Source: Oscillospiraceae bacterium
Lineage (GTDB): Bacteria > Bacillota > Clostridia > Oscillospirales > Ruminococcaceae
Assembly: GCA_022787085.1 (NCBI GenBank)
Contig: JALFVE010000029.1
Coordinates: forward strand, 1 to 39,690
DNA length: 39,690 bases
Reading direction: 5' to 3'
Each line of letters starts with the position of its first letter. The stretch's first letter is position 1. Positions 1 to 7,879 of this stretch are shown here, in pieces. The position numbers were made by a program, and so were the translations under genes. The notes beneath the pieces were generated by a model, which saw only the letters and a program-made list of their open reading frames with translations, was not told where the DNA came from and ran no database searches.

Positions 1-20
1 CACAGAAAGGAAAATGCACT

Positions 21-2015
21 ATGACCAAAAGAAAAATTTCGGCAATACTTGCGGCAGCAATGGCAGTAAGCTGTGTGGGAGCATTTCCCACTGAGGCTCG
101 TTCACAGATCGACACAAGCGATCTCCCCACCCTTTTCTCAAGCAAAAATGACGAAAGCGCAATACTCAAATTCAAGAAATCCAAACCTAAGCTCACCGCA
201 GAGAGCAGAGAGGACTATTACTATTCCTCTGTGGAGAGCCGCACCCTTAAATGGGAGCCTGTGGATAATGCCCTTCTCTACTACGTTTACGCAAAGCCCT
301 CAAACAAGAAAAGCTTTGAAAAGATAGGCGCCACCTATGACACGGAGTTTTTCACCACCTATTCCATAACCACCTCCTACTGTATCAGAGCGGTCTCCTA
401 CGATGAGAATGACACAAAGATAATCAGCAGGACATCAAACAAGATAACTCTGAAATACCGTGCTAATCGTCCCACTCCATATTATGCCAATGATGCGGGA
501 GAGGGGGTTGATTATGAATACGAGGAGGAAGTGTATGAGGAAGCCGGATATGACATTGCATACGAGCCTGCAGAGGCTCCTGCCGCAAGCACATCGGTGA
601 AGGGAGGCTATTATCCGTCCTCCGAGTACAACACCGAGGAATATTCCCACTCCGAGGAAAGCAGCTTCAAAAACGTCTCAACAGACCCCGTTTCCACCTT
701 TGCAGCTGATGTGGACACCGCCTCCTATGCAAATATCCGCAGGCTCATAAACGACGGCAGCCCCATTCCCGAGGACGCTGTGCGTATTGAAGAGATGATA
801 AACTATTTCGATTATGATTACGATACGGACACGAAATATACCCGAAGGCTTGACACATTTTCCGTTTATTCCGAGATAGCCGACTGCCCCTGGAATGAGG
901 ACGCAAAGCTTTTACAGCTGGGTATCGAGGCTTATGCTCCCGAAACTATCCCCGATTCAAATCTTGTATTTCTTGTGGACGTAAGCGGCTCTATGGACAA
1001 CAAGGATAAACTGCCGCTGGTAAAGGAGTCCATTGAGATGCTCACAAAAAATATGAGCGAAAATGATACCATTTCCATTGTCACCTATTCGGGCGAGGAA
1101 AGGGCAGTTCTTGCAGGCGCAAAGGGCAATTGCATAAACGCTGTGACCGACCTGGCAGACTGTATGGAAGCAAGCGGCTGCACCAACGGCGAAAGGGGCA
1201 TAAATGCGGCTTATGAGATAGCCGAGAAATACTTTATCGAGGGCGGCAACAACCGCATTATCCTCTGCACCGACGGCGACCTTAACGTGGGCATTTCCGA
1301 CGAGAGCGAGCTTAAAAAGCTTATCGAGAAAAAGCGTGAAAGCGGCGTATTCTTCACAGTTCTCGGCTACGGCAAGGGCAACATCAAGGACAACAAGATG
1401 GAAACCCTCGCAGACAACGGCAACGGCAGCTATCACTACATTGACTGCTCCGACGAAGCTGCAAAGGTTCTTATTGAGGAGTGCACCGAAAATATCATCA
1501 CCGCCGCAAAGGACGTTAAAATTCAGGCTGAGTTCAATCCCGAAAAGGTAAAATCCTATCGTCTCATCGGTTATGACAACAGGCGGCTGGGCAACGAGGA
1601 TTTTGACAATGATAAAAAGGACGGCGGAGAAGTGGGCGCAGGTCAGAGCGTGACGGTGCTTTACGAGATAATCCCTGCCGATGCGAACTCCAAGAGCAGC
1701 CTTAAATATCAGAAGTCCACAGGCTCAAAGGACTGGTGTACCGTAAAGATACGCTACAAGGAGCCTGACGGCAGCAAATCAAAGCTTGCCTCGGCGGTTG
1801 TTGACGACAGCTTTGTACACAAAGCTCCAAGCAGCAGAATGAAGCTTGCAGCTGCGGCGGCGATGTTCGGAATGTATCTGAAGGACAGCGAATACAAGGG
1901 CAGCTCACACCCCGACGACGCAAGAAAGCTTTTAAGCGGTCCGAAAAGCCACGACGCACAGAACCTTGATCTGCTGATAGAATACTATATACAGACAAAT
2001 TTTGATCTTGAATGA
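21..2015 (+). CDS. Secreted VWA-domain protein (YfbK-like) with N-terminal FN3-like segment
   Basis: The 664-residue product has a basic N-terminus and a hydrophobic stretch (about residues 5-25) that reads as a signal peptide. Residues about 70-145 look like a fibronectin-III fold with WEPV and YYVYAK-type strands. A Tyr/Glu-rich low-complexity linker follows (about 150-215). The conserved N-terminal module of YfbK-type VWA proteins (VDTASYANIRR, about 230) precedes a von Willebrand A domain whose MIDAS begins DVSGSM at about residue 320, with TDGD near 417. The C-terminal 150 residues match the extension usual in this family (DUF3520). The likely role is metal-dependent protein binding at the cell surface; the ligand is unknown. 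The ATG is preceded by AGAAAGGA at 4-11. The gene's promoter lies outside the window. The family call is good; the FN3 part is inferred. Confidence 0.85.
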   Translation: MTKRKISAILAAAMAVSCVGAFPTEARSQIDTSDLPTLFSSKNDESAILKFKKSKPKLTAESREDYYYSSVESRTLKWEPVDNALLYYVYAKPSNKKSFEKIGATYDTEFFTTYSITTSYCIRAVSYDENDTKIISRTSNKITLKYRANRPTPYYANDAGEGVDYEYEEEVYEEAGYDIAYEPAEAPAASTSVKGGYYPSSEYNTEEYSHSEESSFKNVSTDPVSTFAADVDTASYANIRRLINDGSPIPEDAVRIEEMINYFDYDYDTDTKYTRRLDTFSVYSEIADCPWNEDAKLLQLGIEAYAPETIPDSNLVFLVDVSGSMDNKDKLPLVKESIEMLTKNMSENDTISIVTYSGEERAVLAGAKGNCINAVTDLADCMEASGCTNGERGINAAYEIAEKYFIEGGNNRIILCTDGDLNVGISDESELKKLIEKKRESGVFFTVLGYGKGNIKDNKMETLADNGNGSYHYIDCSDEAAKVLIEECTENIITAAKDVKIQAEFNPEKVKSYRLIGYDNRRLGNEDFDNDKKDGGEVGAGQSVTVLYEIIPADANSKSSLKYQKSTGSKDWCTVKIRYKEPDGSKSKLASAVVDDSFVHKAPSSRMKLAAAAAMFGMYLKDSEYKGSSHPDDARKLLSGPKSHDAQNLDLLIEYYIQTNFDLE

Positions 2016-2023
2016 TAATATTA

Positions 2024-2063
2024 AGATAAAAACGGAGCCGCTGCGATATGCAGCGGCTCCGTT
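2024..2063 (-). terminator. Second terminator-like hairpin for the tRNA operon, convergent with the VWA gene
   Basis: A perfect 14-base stem (2031-2044 with 2050-2063) has a 5-base loop. Read on the minus strand it is followed by five T residues. On the plus strand no T-run follows, so it terminates leftward transcription only, though the stem could protect the 3' end of the VWA mRNA. Confidence 0.7.
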
Positions 2064-2081
2064 AAAAAAGTCAAGAAAGCA

Positions 2082-2112
2082 AAAAATAAAGCCCCGAGAA
2101 AATCGGAGCTTT
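2082..2112 (-). terminator. Intrinsic terminator just after tRNA-Cys
   Basis: A stem of ten pairs with one mismatch (2088-2097 with 2103-2112) is followed, on the minus strand, by TTTATTTTTT. It starts 5 bases past the encoded CCA of tRNA-Cys and so ends the tRNA transcript. Confidence 0.8.
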
Positions 2113-2117
2113 TATTC

Positions 2118-2191
2118 TGGAGGCGCCACCCGGATTCGGACCGGGGGTCAGGGAGTTGCAGTCCCTTGCCTTACCACTTGGCTATAGCGCC
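2118..2191 (-). tRNA. tRNA-Cys (GCA)
   Basis: The reverse complement folds as a cloverleaf with acceptor GGCGCTA/TGGCGCC, anticodon loop CTGCAAC (anticodon GCA) and a T arm with GGTCCGAATCC. The discriminator is U, as expected for cysteine, and CCA is encoded. It is last of four tRNAs transcribed Val-Asp-Gly-Cys. Confidence 0.97.
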
Positions 2192-2268
2192 TTTGATATT
2201 TTTCTCTGCAAGTAAGAGAAGCGCATATTTTTGCTGCTGCAAAAATAACAAAAAAGGCAGAGAAAAAA

Positions 2269-2344
2269 TGGAGCGGATTACGAGGCTCGAACTCGCTACC
2301 TCCACCTTGGCAAGGTGGCGCTCTACCAGATGAGCTAAATCCGC
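2269..2344 (-). tRNA. tRNA-Gly (GCC)
   Basis: The reverse complement has acceptor GCGGATT paired with AATCCGC, anticodon loop TTGCCAA (anticodon GCC), a GTTCGAGCC T loop, discriminator U and encoded CCA. It is third in the four-tRNA operon, separated from tRNA-Cys by about 77 bases. Confidence 0.97.
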
Positions 2345-2347
2345 AAA

Positions 2348-2424
2348 TGGCGACCTGGATGGGACTCGAACCCACGACCTCCGCCGTGACAGGGCGGCGT
2401 TCTAACCAGCTGAACTACCAGGCC
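2348..2424 (-). tRNA. tRNA-Asp (GTC)
   Basis: The reverse complement has acceptor GGCCTGG/CCAGGTC, anticodon loop CTGTCAC (anticodon GTC), a standard GTTCGAGTC T loop, discriminator G as expected for aspartate, and encoded CCA. Only 3 bases separate it from tRNA-Gly and from tRNA-Val on either side. Confidence 0.97.
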
Positions 2425-2427
2425 ATG

Positions 2428-2503
2428 TGGTGGGAACAATAGGGCTCGAACCTATGACCCTCTGCTTGTAAGGCAGATGCTCTCCCAGCTGAGCTATGCT
2501 CCC
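2428..2503 (-). tRNA. tRNA-Val (TAC)
   Basis: The reverse complement has acceptor GGGAGCA/TGTTCCC, anticodon loop CTTACAA (anticodon TAC), a GTTCGAGCC T loop, discriminator A and encoded CCA. It is the promoter-proximal tRNA of the cluster. Confidence 0.97.
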
Positions 2504-2537
2504 ACATTTTTCATCAGTCTCGTCAACCGACTTTTAT

Positions 2538-2566
2538 ATTATACACTACCTTATCTCATTTGTCAA
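2538..2566 (-). promoter_or_regulatory. Consensus sigma-A promoter for the tRNA operon
   Basis: On the minus strand TTGACA (2561-2566) and TATAAT (2538-2543) are separated by exactly 17 bases. Both hexamers match consensus fully, as expected for a stable-RNA promoter. The tRNA-Val 5' end lies 34 bases downstream of the -10. Confidence 0.92.
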
Positions 2567-2711
2567 GTGTTTTTTGAAATTTTTTTCAAAAAAATTCTGG
2601 GAGGCGGCAATATCAACGCAGGGAAGGCATATTCTGTATCATTATTATATGCAGCGATTTGCTGAAAGTTCCCCAAGAAAACCATATTTCGGTAAAAATT
2701 TTTAAAATCTA

Positions 2712-2740
2712 TTGAAAAAAAGATTTTTTTATGCTACAAT
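2712..2740 (+). promoter_or_regulatory. Sigma-A promoter of the FN3 protein gene
   Basis: TTGAAA (2712-2717), a 17-base spacer and TACAAT (2735-2740). This places the transcript start near 2747 and excludes the in-frame ATG at 2731 as a translation start. Confidence 0.8.
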
Positions 2741-2781
2741 ATACTTACTGCATAATTATCACATTGAAAGGTCGGTTACAT

Positions 2782-3900
2782 ATGAAAAATACAAAAAAAA
2801 TTGCCGCTTCACTTATGGCAGCAGTCATGACCTGCTCCGTTTTAGGCGCAGCAGCAGGCGCTGTTGAATTTACGGTTGTGGGTGATACCACCAACACCTC
2901 CACAAGCACCTCTTCCCAGACTCAGACCGTTACCACCACCTCTGCCGTTCAGAATGCGATCCCCGAGTTTTTCGACGGCTGCGTGAAGTTCAGCTGGACT
3001 GCTGTTCAGGGTGCATCAAATTATGCGCTCAAGATCTGCAATACCGACGGAACCGTTGTAACCACCATTTATGCCACAAGCAAAGAAACAGCCGTTCTCG
3101 TCCCCGAAACCACCTTTGCAGTCGATTATAATTCCAAAAAGGAGTTTTATGCCTGCGTTATTGCTTTGAAACCGGGTGAGACTGACTTTACAGGCACTTC
3201 CTTCTATGCTCCATCTGCCAGCAAATTCACCGTTGAATCCGATATGAGCAAATATCCCGAATACGGCGCTGCTCAGAATATCACCCTTATGGTGAATAAG
3301 GGCAAGCTCCTTATCAGCTGGACTAATCCCAACGCATTCAGCACCAAAAAGGATATCTTCCTGGTCGAGATCGTTGACGGTCAGAATAAAAGCGTTTTCA
3401 GCAAGTCTGTTACCGATACAAACATCGAGGTATCGGGACTCAAGGACGGTCAGACCTACACCGTCAAGGTACTGAACAAAACCTTCTCCGCATTGTCCTC
3501 TAAGGATTACAAATTCGTATCCGATGTCAAGTCCCAGACTGCGGGAACAAATAAGGATACATCTGTGAAGGTTGAGAAGGGCACCAACTACACTCTCCCT
3601 GCTCCTCTCACCGTCAAAGCAACGGCAGGCGACCAAAAAATCACCCTCTCATGGAGCAGCGTTGATGAGGCAGACGGCTATCGGATTTTCAAATACAATG
3701 CAAAAACCAAAAAGTATGAGACTTTCAAGACCATTAAGGGTACAAAATACACCATTAAGAACCTGAAAAACGGCTCCGAATATAAATTCCGCATTGCAGC
3801 AGTCCGCTATGATTCGAAGACCAAGAAATATGTCCCCGGCACCGAATCAAAGACTGTCAAGGCAACTCCCAAGAAGCCCGCTAAGGCAGTAAAGACCTGA
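2782..3900 (+). CDS. Secreted fibronectin type III repeat protein
   Basis: This 372-residue protein has a signal peptide (MKNTKKIAASLMAAVMT then a small-residue run ending near AGA). A Thr/Ser-rich linker is followed by three fibronectin-III-like units, each with a W on the B strand (FSWTAV, ISWTNP, LSWSSV). The last is the clearest, with YRIFKYN and YKFRIAAV strands. The tail is Lys/Pro-rich with no LPxTG or transmembrane anchor, so it is probably secreted or held by charge. The ATG at 2782 follows GAAAGG at 2765-2770; the longer reading frame would begin inside the promoter. It is monocistronic. Its role, probably carbohydrate or surface binding or a spacer, cannot be fixed from sequence. 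Confidence 0.8.
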   Translation: MKNTKKIAASLMAAVMTCSVLGAAAGAVEFTVVGDTTNTSTSTSSQTQTVTTTSAVQNAIPEFFDGCVKFSWTAVQGASNYALKICNTDGTVVTTIYATSKETAVLVPETTFAVDYNSKKEFYACVIALKPGETDFTGTSFYAPSASKFTVESDMSKYPEYGAAQNITLMVNKGKLLISWTNPNAFSTKKDIFLVEIVDGQNKSVFSKSVTDTNIEVSGLKDGQTYTVKVLNKTFSALSSKDYKFVSDVKSQTAGTNKDTSVKVEKGTNYTLPAPLTVKATAGDQKITLSWSSVDEADGYRIFKYNAKTKKYETFKTIKGTKYTIKNLKNGSEYKFRIAAVRYDSKTKKYVPGTESKTVKATPKKPAKAVKT

Positions 3901-3920
3901 TATCATGATATCATAAATAT

Positions 3921-3957
3921 AAAGAGCATATGCTTCAAATCGGCATATGCTCTTTTT
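3921..3957 (+). terminator. Terminator of the FN3 gene, at the 3' end of the convergent flavoprotein gene
   Basis: A perfect 13-base stem (3921-3933 with 3943-3955) runs into a T tract on the plus strand. It ends right at the stop codon of the convergent gene, so the two units share a boundary only a few bases wide. Confidence 0.88.
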
Positions 3958-3958
3958 A

Positions 3959-5188
3959 TTACATATTGATCCCCGCAGAATATCCCGTAGAGAAAGCAAT
4001 CTGAAGGTTAAATCCGCCTGTATAAGCGTCAGCATCAATGACCTCTCCTGCGAAATAAAGCCCCTTCACAAGCTTAGATTCCATAGTTCTGGGATTTATC
4101 TCGCTGACGGCCACACCGCCTCCCGTTACGATTGCTTCGTCAATTGAGCGGAAATCCTTTATTGTTACCGTCAGATTTTTTAGCAGCCGCACAAGCTCCG
4201 TCCGCTCCTTTTTGGATATCTGATTCACCTTTTTGTCTGCAGGGATTCCCGAAAGCTTTACAATTACAGGAATCAGCTTTGCAGGAAGAAGCTTGCCCAG
4301 ACTGTTAATAAAATCCCTGTTTGAATTTTCCGAGAAATCCCGCTGAAGCCTGTTATCAAGGGTCTTTTCGTCAAGAGCGGGCTTTAAGTCGATAATGAGC
4401 TTATACCGTCCCCGCTCCATTTTGCGGATATGCCCCGATGCGGATAATACCAGCGGTCCCGATACACCAAAATGGGTAAAAAGCATTTCTCCCATTTCCG
4501 AGAAAAGCTTTTTGCCGCTTTCTCCGTCAACAAGGGTGAGGGTGACATTTTTGAGGGAAAGCCCCATTGCCTCGCTGCACCACCCCTCCTCGCTAACCAT
4601 GGGAACAAGTGACGGCCGCAGGGGTATGACCTTGTGCCCAAGCTCCTTAGCAAAGCGGTAGCCGTCTCCGTCCGAGCCTGTTTTGGGATATGAACGCCCT
4701 CCCGAGGCGATAAGCACCGATTGTGCGTGATATGCCGCTCCCTCCGCCGATACGCCCGTAACAGCGCCGTTTTCGGCAAGTATCCTTGTTACCTTTGCAT
4801 TTTTGACGGTTATCCTATCTGAACGCTCCTTAATTGCCCGCTCAAAGGCATTAACAATATCCTCCGCCCTGTCGCTTACGGGAAATACCCTGTTTCCCCG
4901 CTCGGTTTTCAGCGGAACTCCGAGATTTTCAAAAAATGCCATGGTATCATTGCAGTCAAAAGCGGAATAGGAGGAATAGAGAAATCGGGAATTGCATGGG
5001 ATATTTGCAAAAAAATCCTCCCTCATGCAGTTGTTTGTAACGTTGCAGCGACCCTTTCCCGTTATAAGCAGCTTTCTGCCCACCCGGGGATTTTTTTCAA
5101 AGAGGATAACGCTTTTGCCATAGTCTGCGGCTGTGACAGCCGCCATCAGCCCCGCAGCGCCGCCGCCAATAATAATGCAGTCTGCCAT
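3959..5188 (-). CDS. FAD-dependent oxidoreductase, HI0933/BaiN family
   Basis: The 409-residue protein opens with the Rossmann FAD motif GGGAAGLMAA (residues 8-17), then the FEKN dinucleotide acidic position and the GRKLLITGKGRCN signature of the HI0933/BaiN flavoproteins. ASGGRSYPKTGSDGDG and the C-terminal VTGGGVAVSEINPRTMESK and GGFNLQIAFSTGYSAG motifs complete the family pattern. Members are soluble flavoproteins. BaiN has been linked to bile-acid dehydroxylation in some clostridia, but most members have no proven substrate, so no reaction is assigned. It lies 16 bases after the zinc-ribbon gene and is the last gene of the minus-strand run from ftsK. GAAAGG precedes the ATG. Confidence 0.88.
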   Translation of the reverse strand: MADCIIIGGGAAGLMAAVTAADYGKSVILFEKNPRVGRKLLITGKGRCNVTNNCMREDFFANIPCNSRFLYSSYSAFDCNDTMAFFENLGVPLKTERGNRVFPVSDRAEDIVNAFERAIKERSDRITVKNAKVTRILAENGAVTGVSAEGAAYHAQSVLIASGGRSYPKTGSDGDGYRFAKELGHKVIPLRPSLVPMVSEEGWCSEAMGLSLKNVTLTLVDGESGKKLFSEMGEMLFTHFGVSGPLVLSASGHIRKMERGRYKLIIDLKPALDEKTLDNRLQRDFSENSNRDFINSLGKLLPAKLIPVIVKLSGIPADKKVNQISKKERTELVRLLKNLTVTIKDFRSIDEAIVTGGGVAVSEINPRTMESKLVKGLYFAGEVIDADAYTGGFNLQIAFSTGYSAGINM

Positions 5189-5204
5189 AAAATATTGCTG
5201 CCTT

Positions 5205-5735
5205 TCAGTTATTTATTTCGGTATTTTCGGTCAGAGGCGCCTTGCAGTAGCTGCACCTTTTTCCCTCGGAGCTGCCTGTTATCCTGTTTGATGCGCCGCA
5301 GCTTTTGCAGGTGACAAACCGATATCCGTTGATGAGCCTGAGCCCGCCCTTTTCTTCGGATAGTATCTTGACTCTGCCCTCTGCCCTGTCAATATAGATA
5401 TTATTGAGATAATCCTTGTCGATAAGCTCCTCAAGCTCCCTGACTGTCTGTTCAAGGGGAATATTCATTGTCCTTGCAATCTCTGCAAGCTCGGAATTGG
5501 GCTTGTCCGCAAGGCACATGGCATACACCTCCGCACGGTTCCTGAGCTTTCCCCTTCTCTTTGCAGAAAGGATCATTGCTATGCCCAGACCGAGACAAAC
5601 AATAATAAACGGAATATTGTCGTGATGTTCCTCTTTTGCAGCGGAAGCGGCAAGCCCAAGTAAGCAGAAGCCCGACCACAGCACTCCGGCTGTCAAAAGC
5701 ACCTTTTCAAAAAACAGGCTCATTAACTTTTTCAT
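5205..5735 (-). CDS. Unrecognised membrane protein with helix-turn-helix-like middle and C-terminal zinc ribbon
   Basis: The 176-residue product has two predicted membrane spans (about 12-32 and 42-58). A cytosolic part follows that includes ELAEIARTMNIPLEQTVRELEELIDKDYL split over residues about 80-108, which reads like a winged-helix repeat. A four-cysteine zinc ribbon (CKSC near 144, CSYC near 158) lies at the C-terminus. I do not recognise a named family. The topology suggests a membrane-tethered adaptor or sensor. The gene starts 17 bases after the RpiR gene with GGAGGG ahead of ATG, and is followed closely by the flavoprotein gene, so it is very likely co-transcribed with both. Confidence 0.75.
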   Translation of the reverse strand: MKKLMSLFFEKVLLTAGVLWSGFCLLGLAASAAKEEHHDNIPFIIVCLGLGIAMILSAKRRGKLRNRAEVYAMCLADKPNSELAEIARTMNIPLEQTVRELEELIDKDYLNNIYIDRAEGRVKILSEEKGGLRLINGYRFVTCKSCGASNRITGSSEGKRCSYCKAPLTENTEINN

Positions 5736-5752
5736 CTGTCAGCCCTCCGGGA

Positions 5753-6631
5753 TTATAAGCTGAAATCCTTGTCATCGGTCTTTTCGTAGACCTCATATTT
5801 CTCCCAAATCTCCTCAAGACGCTCGAAGCTTTTTGATACATATTCCTGCTTTCTCATTCCCACTGCGGAAATAAGAGCATTTATCAGGCTGAGAGGCGCC
5901 ACAAGGGAATCCGCAAAGGAAACCATATCGCTGTGGGCAAGGAGCAGATGATCCGCATACTGTGCCAGAGGAGATGCCTTGCTGTCGGTTATGGCAATGA
6001 CCTTTGCGCCGTTTTCGTGAGCGTATCTGAATGCCTTTACGGTGTGCTTTGAATAGCGTGGGAAGCTTACGCCTATCATAATATCTCCCTCGCCGATACC
6101 GAGTATCTGCTCGAACATTTCGCTTGTACTGGTGGTATGGATTATCTTAACGTTATCAAACATGATATTGAAATAGAAAACGATAAATCTCGCCAGCACC
6201 GATGCCGACCTTGCGCCGATAACATAAATGGTCTTAGCGTCCGCAAGAGCGTCAACGGTGGTGTAGAAGCTTTCCTTGTCAATTTCCTCAAGGGTCTTTC
6301 TGATCTGCTCAATATCGAAATTGAGAACACGGCTCAGCACATCCTCACCTGCCAGCTGGTCGTTCATCACATTCATTCGCTGAACGGTAGTGAGCTTGTT
6401 GCTGGTAAATTCCTTGAGTGCCTTCTGCATTTCGGGATAGCCCTCGAAGCCCAGCTCCGTAGCGAAGCGGACCACGGTAGATTCACTGACCCCAACGATA
6501 GTTCCAAGCTTTGAAGCGGTCATAAAGGCAGCCTTGTCGTAATGACTGAGGATGTATTCGGCGATCTTTTTGTGACCCTTAGATAATTTAGGAAGTCTTT
6601 CGGTAAGAATTGCAGGCAGATTATTCTGCAT
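5753..6631 (-). CDS. MurR/RpiR family transcriptional regulator
   Basis: The product has an N-terminal RpiR-type helix-turn-helix (LSKGHKKIAEYI, then SKLGTIVGVSESTVVRFATE) and a C-terminal SIS domain (YVIGARSASVLARF through SFPRYSKHTV and AITDSKASPLA). SIS domains bind phosphosugars, so the regulator likely senses a sugar phosphate or amino sugar; its target is not visible, as no sugar-catabolism genes adjoin it. Three in-frame ATGs exist (6664, 6649, 6631). I chose 6631 (292 residues) because AGAAGGG lies 7 bases ahead. The one at 6664 overlaps the preceding stop (ATGA) and remains possible. Confidence 0.87.
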   Translation of the reverse strand: MQNNLPAILTERLPKLSKGHKKIAEYILSHYDKAAFMTASKLGTIVGVSESTVVRFATELGFEGYPEMQKALKEFTSNKLTTVQRMNVMNDQLAGEDVLSRVLNFDIEQIRKTLEEIDKESFYTTVDALADAKTIYVIGARSASVLARFIVFYFNIMFDNVKIIHTTSTSEMFEQILGIGEGDIMIGVSFPRYSKHTVKAFRYAHENGAKVIAITDSKASPLAQYADHLLLAHSDMVSFADSLVAPLSLINALISAVGMRKQEYVSKSFERLEEIWEKYEVYEKTDDKDFSL

Positions 6632-6660
6632 GGTAAGCCCTTCTTTCATTTCTTTTTTAA

Positions 6661-6867
6661 TCATTCATCCCAAAGGGAATTTTGAAGCGACAGAATTTCT
6701 TTTTTCCGCATTTCGGTAGCGGCAGTATCGGTAACATAAACCTCCCCCGAGAGATATATCACATCTCCCTCTTTGCAGCCCGCCGCCATATCAGCGGGAA
6801 CGGTAAATTCGACCTTCTCATCGGAAATTACCGCTATATCATCACGAAGTCTTTCAAGAATAAGCAT
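6661..6867 (-). CDS. DUF3006-type small protein, partner of the upstream metallohydrolase
   Basis: This 68-residue protein (LILERLRDDIAVI, then GDVIYLSGEVYVTD) resembles the small beta-rich DUF3006 proteins that commonly accompany or are fused to ComEC-like metallo-beta-lactamase proteins in Bacillota. The ATG at 6867 is one base past the TGA of the metallohydrolase gene, with AGGAGGG nine bases ahead, so translation is probably coupled. A longer frame from 6900 would lie inside the upstream gene and is unlikely. The function is unknown; the fixed pairing suggests a joint role. Confidence 0.75.
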   Translation of the reverse strand: MLILERLRDDIAVISDEKVEFTVPADMAAGCKEGDVIYLSGEVYVTDTAATEMRKKEILSLQNSLWDE

Positions 6868-6868
6868 A

Positions 6869-7879
6869 TCATTCACCCTCCTTTGAGGCTTTTGAAACAA
6901 AAAGCCTTGTTCCGTCGGAATATACGGAAACCGTGGAGCATTGATCGGTTCGGTAAATGCTGCTTGTAAATTCCGAAAGGCAGTTTAATGTCTCTTTGTG
7001 TGGATGACCGTAGGAATTGCCCTCGCCGCAGGATATCACGCATAATCTCGGGGTCACTCTCTCAAGAAACATTTCCGAGGAAGAGGATGAGCTTCCGTGA
7101 TGGGAGACCTTGTATGCCGTAACGTCAATATCAGCGCCGCTGTTAATAAGGTCCTTTTCACCCTCTTCGGACAGATCGCCCGCAAGCAGCCATGAAATGC
7201 GGTTATAATCCACCCGCACCGAAACGGAATAATTATTCAGATCGTCATATTCCGCTCCGTCGCAGGGGGTAAGAACGGTCATTTTTACGGGCAATCCGTT
7301 TATCTCGGCAATGTCATAGGAATTTCCCGCCTTTGCCGCCGTGAGCTTTCCTCCGCTGTTTTTCACAGCTTTAAGGAAATTTTCATAAACTCTCGTTGTG
7401 GGGACCATTTCGTCGGGGAGCTTCGGAACGATAATCTTCTCCGCTCCCACCGAGGAGATCACCTCCGCCAAGCCGCCGATATGGTCGGAATGAGGATGGG
7501 TGGCAATAATATAGTCGAGCTTCCCGATGCCCTTTTCTTTTATGAATGAAACCACCTTACCGCCGTATTCCTTTTCACCGGCGTCAATAAGAATACTTTT
7601 TCCGCCCGCAAGAATAAGGATACTGTCTCCCTGCCCCACGTCAATGACATGAACGGCAAAAGCCTTAGCTTCCTCGGGGATATCCGAGCCTGTGGGGGTG
7701 TCCGTGGTTTCTGCGGGGGCAATGCCTATTGCCTGCTGAACCCCCGTCAGGGACACAAGCCCCGTTTCGATAAGAGCGCCGAGGCATATACCCACACACA
7801 TGAGCATTATCAGCAGGGCTGCGGGGAGCATTTTCAGAAGCTTTTTTACTGACCCCGTCTGTTTTTTCCTTTTTGCCAT
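6869..7879 (-). CDS. ComEC/Rec2-like metallo-beta-lactamase-fold hydrolase, membrane-anchored
   Basis: The 336-residue product has one N-terminal membrane span (about 14-41), a short Thr/Pro linker and a metallo-beta-lactamase domain: [11 protein letters not shown] (79-89), metal motif [10 protein letters not shown] (127-136), VSHHGS and a C-terminal [11 protein letters not shown]. This matches the C-terminal domain of ComEC but lacks the ComEC channel, a stand-alone architecture common in Clostridia. It likely cleaves a phosphodiester outside the membrane; the substrate is unproven. Its first 34 bases overlap the end of the ygiQ-type gene, and AGGAG precedes the ATG. Confidence 0.87.
   Translation of the reverse strand: MAKRKKQTGSVKKLLKMLPAALLIMLMCVGICLGALIETGLVSLTGVQQAIGIAPAETTDTPTGSDIPEEAKAFAVHVIDVGQGDSILILAGGKSILIDAGEKEYGGKVVSFIKEKGIGKLDYIIATHPHSDHIGGLAEVISSVGAEKIIVPKLPDEMVPTTRVYENFLKAVKNSGGKLTAAKAGNSYDIAEINGLPVKMTVLTPCDGAEYDDLNNYSVSVRVDYNRISWLLAGDLSEEGEKDLINSGADIDVTAYKVSHHGSSSSSSEMFLERVTPRLCVISCGEGNSYGHPHKETLNCLSEFTSSIYRTDQCSTVSVYSDGTRLFVSKASKEGE

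Noticed and set aside
957-1436. 159-residue minus-strand frame
   Set aside because: It is antisense to the VWA domain, with no start site signals.
2731-2781. In-frame ATG at 2731 as start of the FN3 protein
   Set aside because: It lies within the promoter, upstream of the expected transcript start; ATG at 2782 has the ribosome binding site and gives a proper signal peptide.
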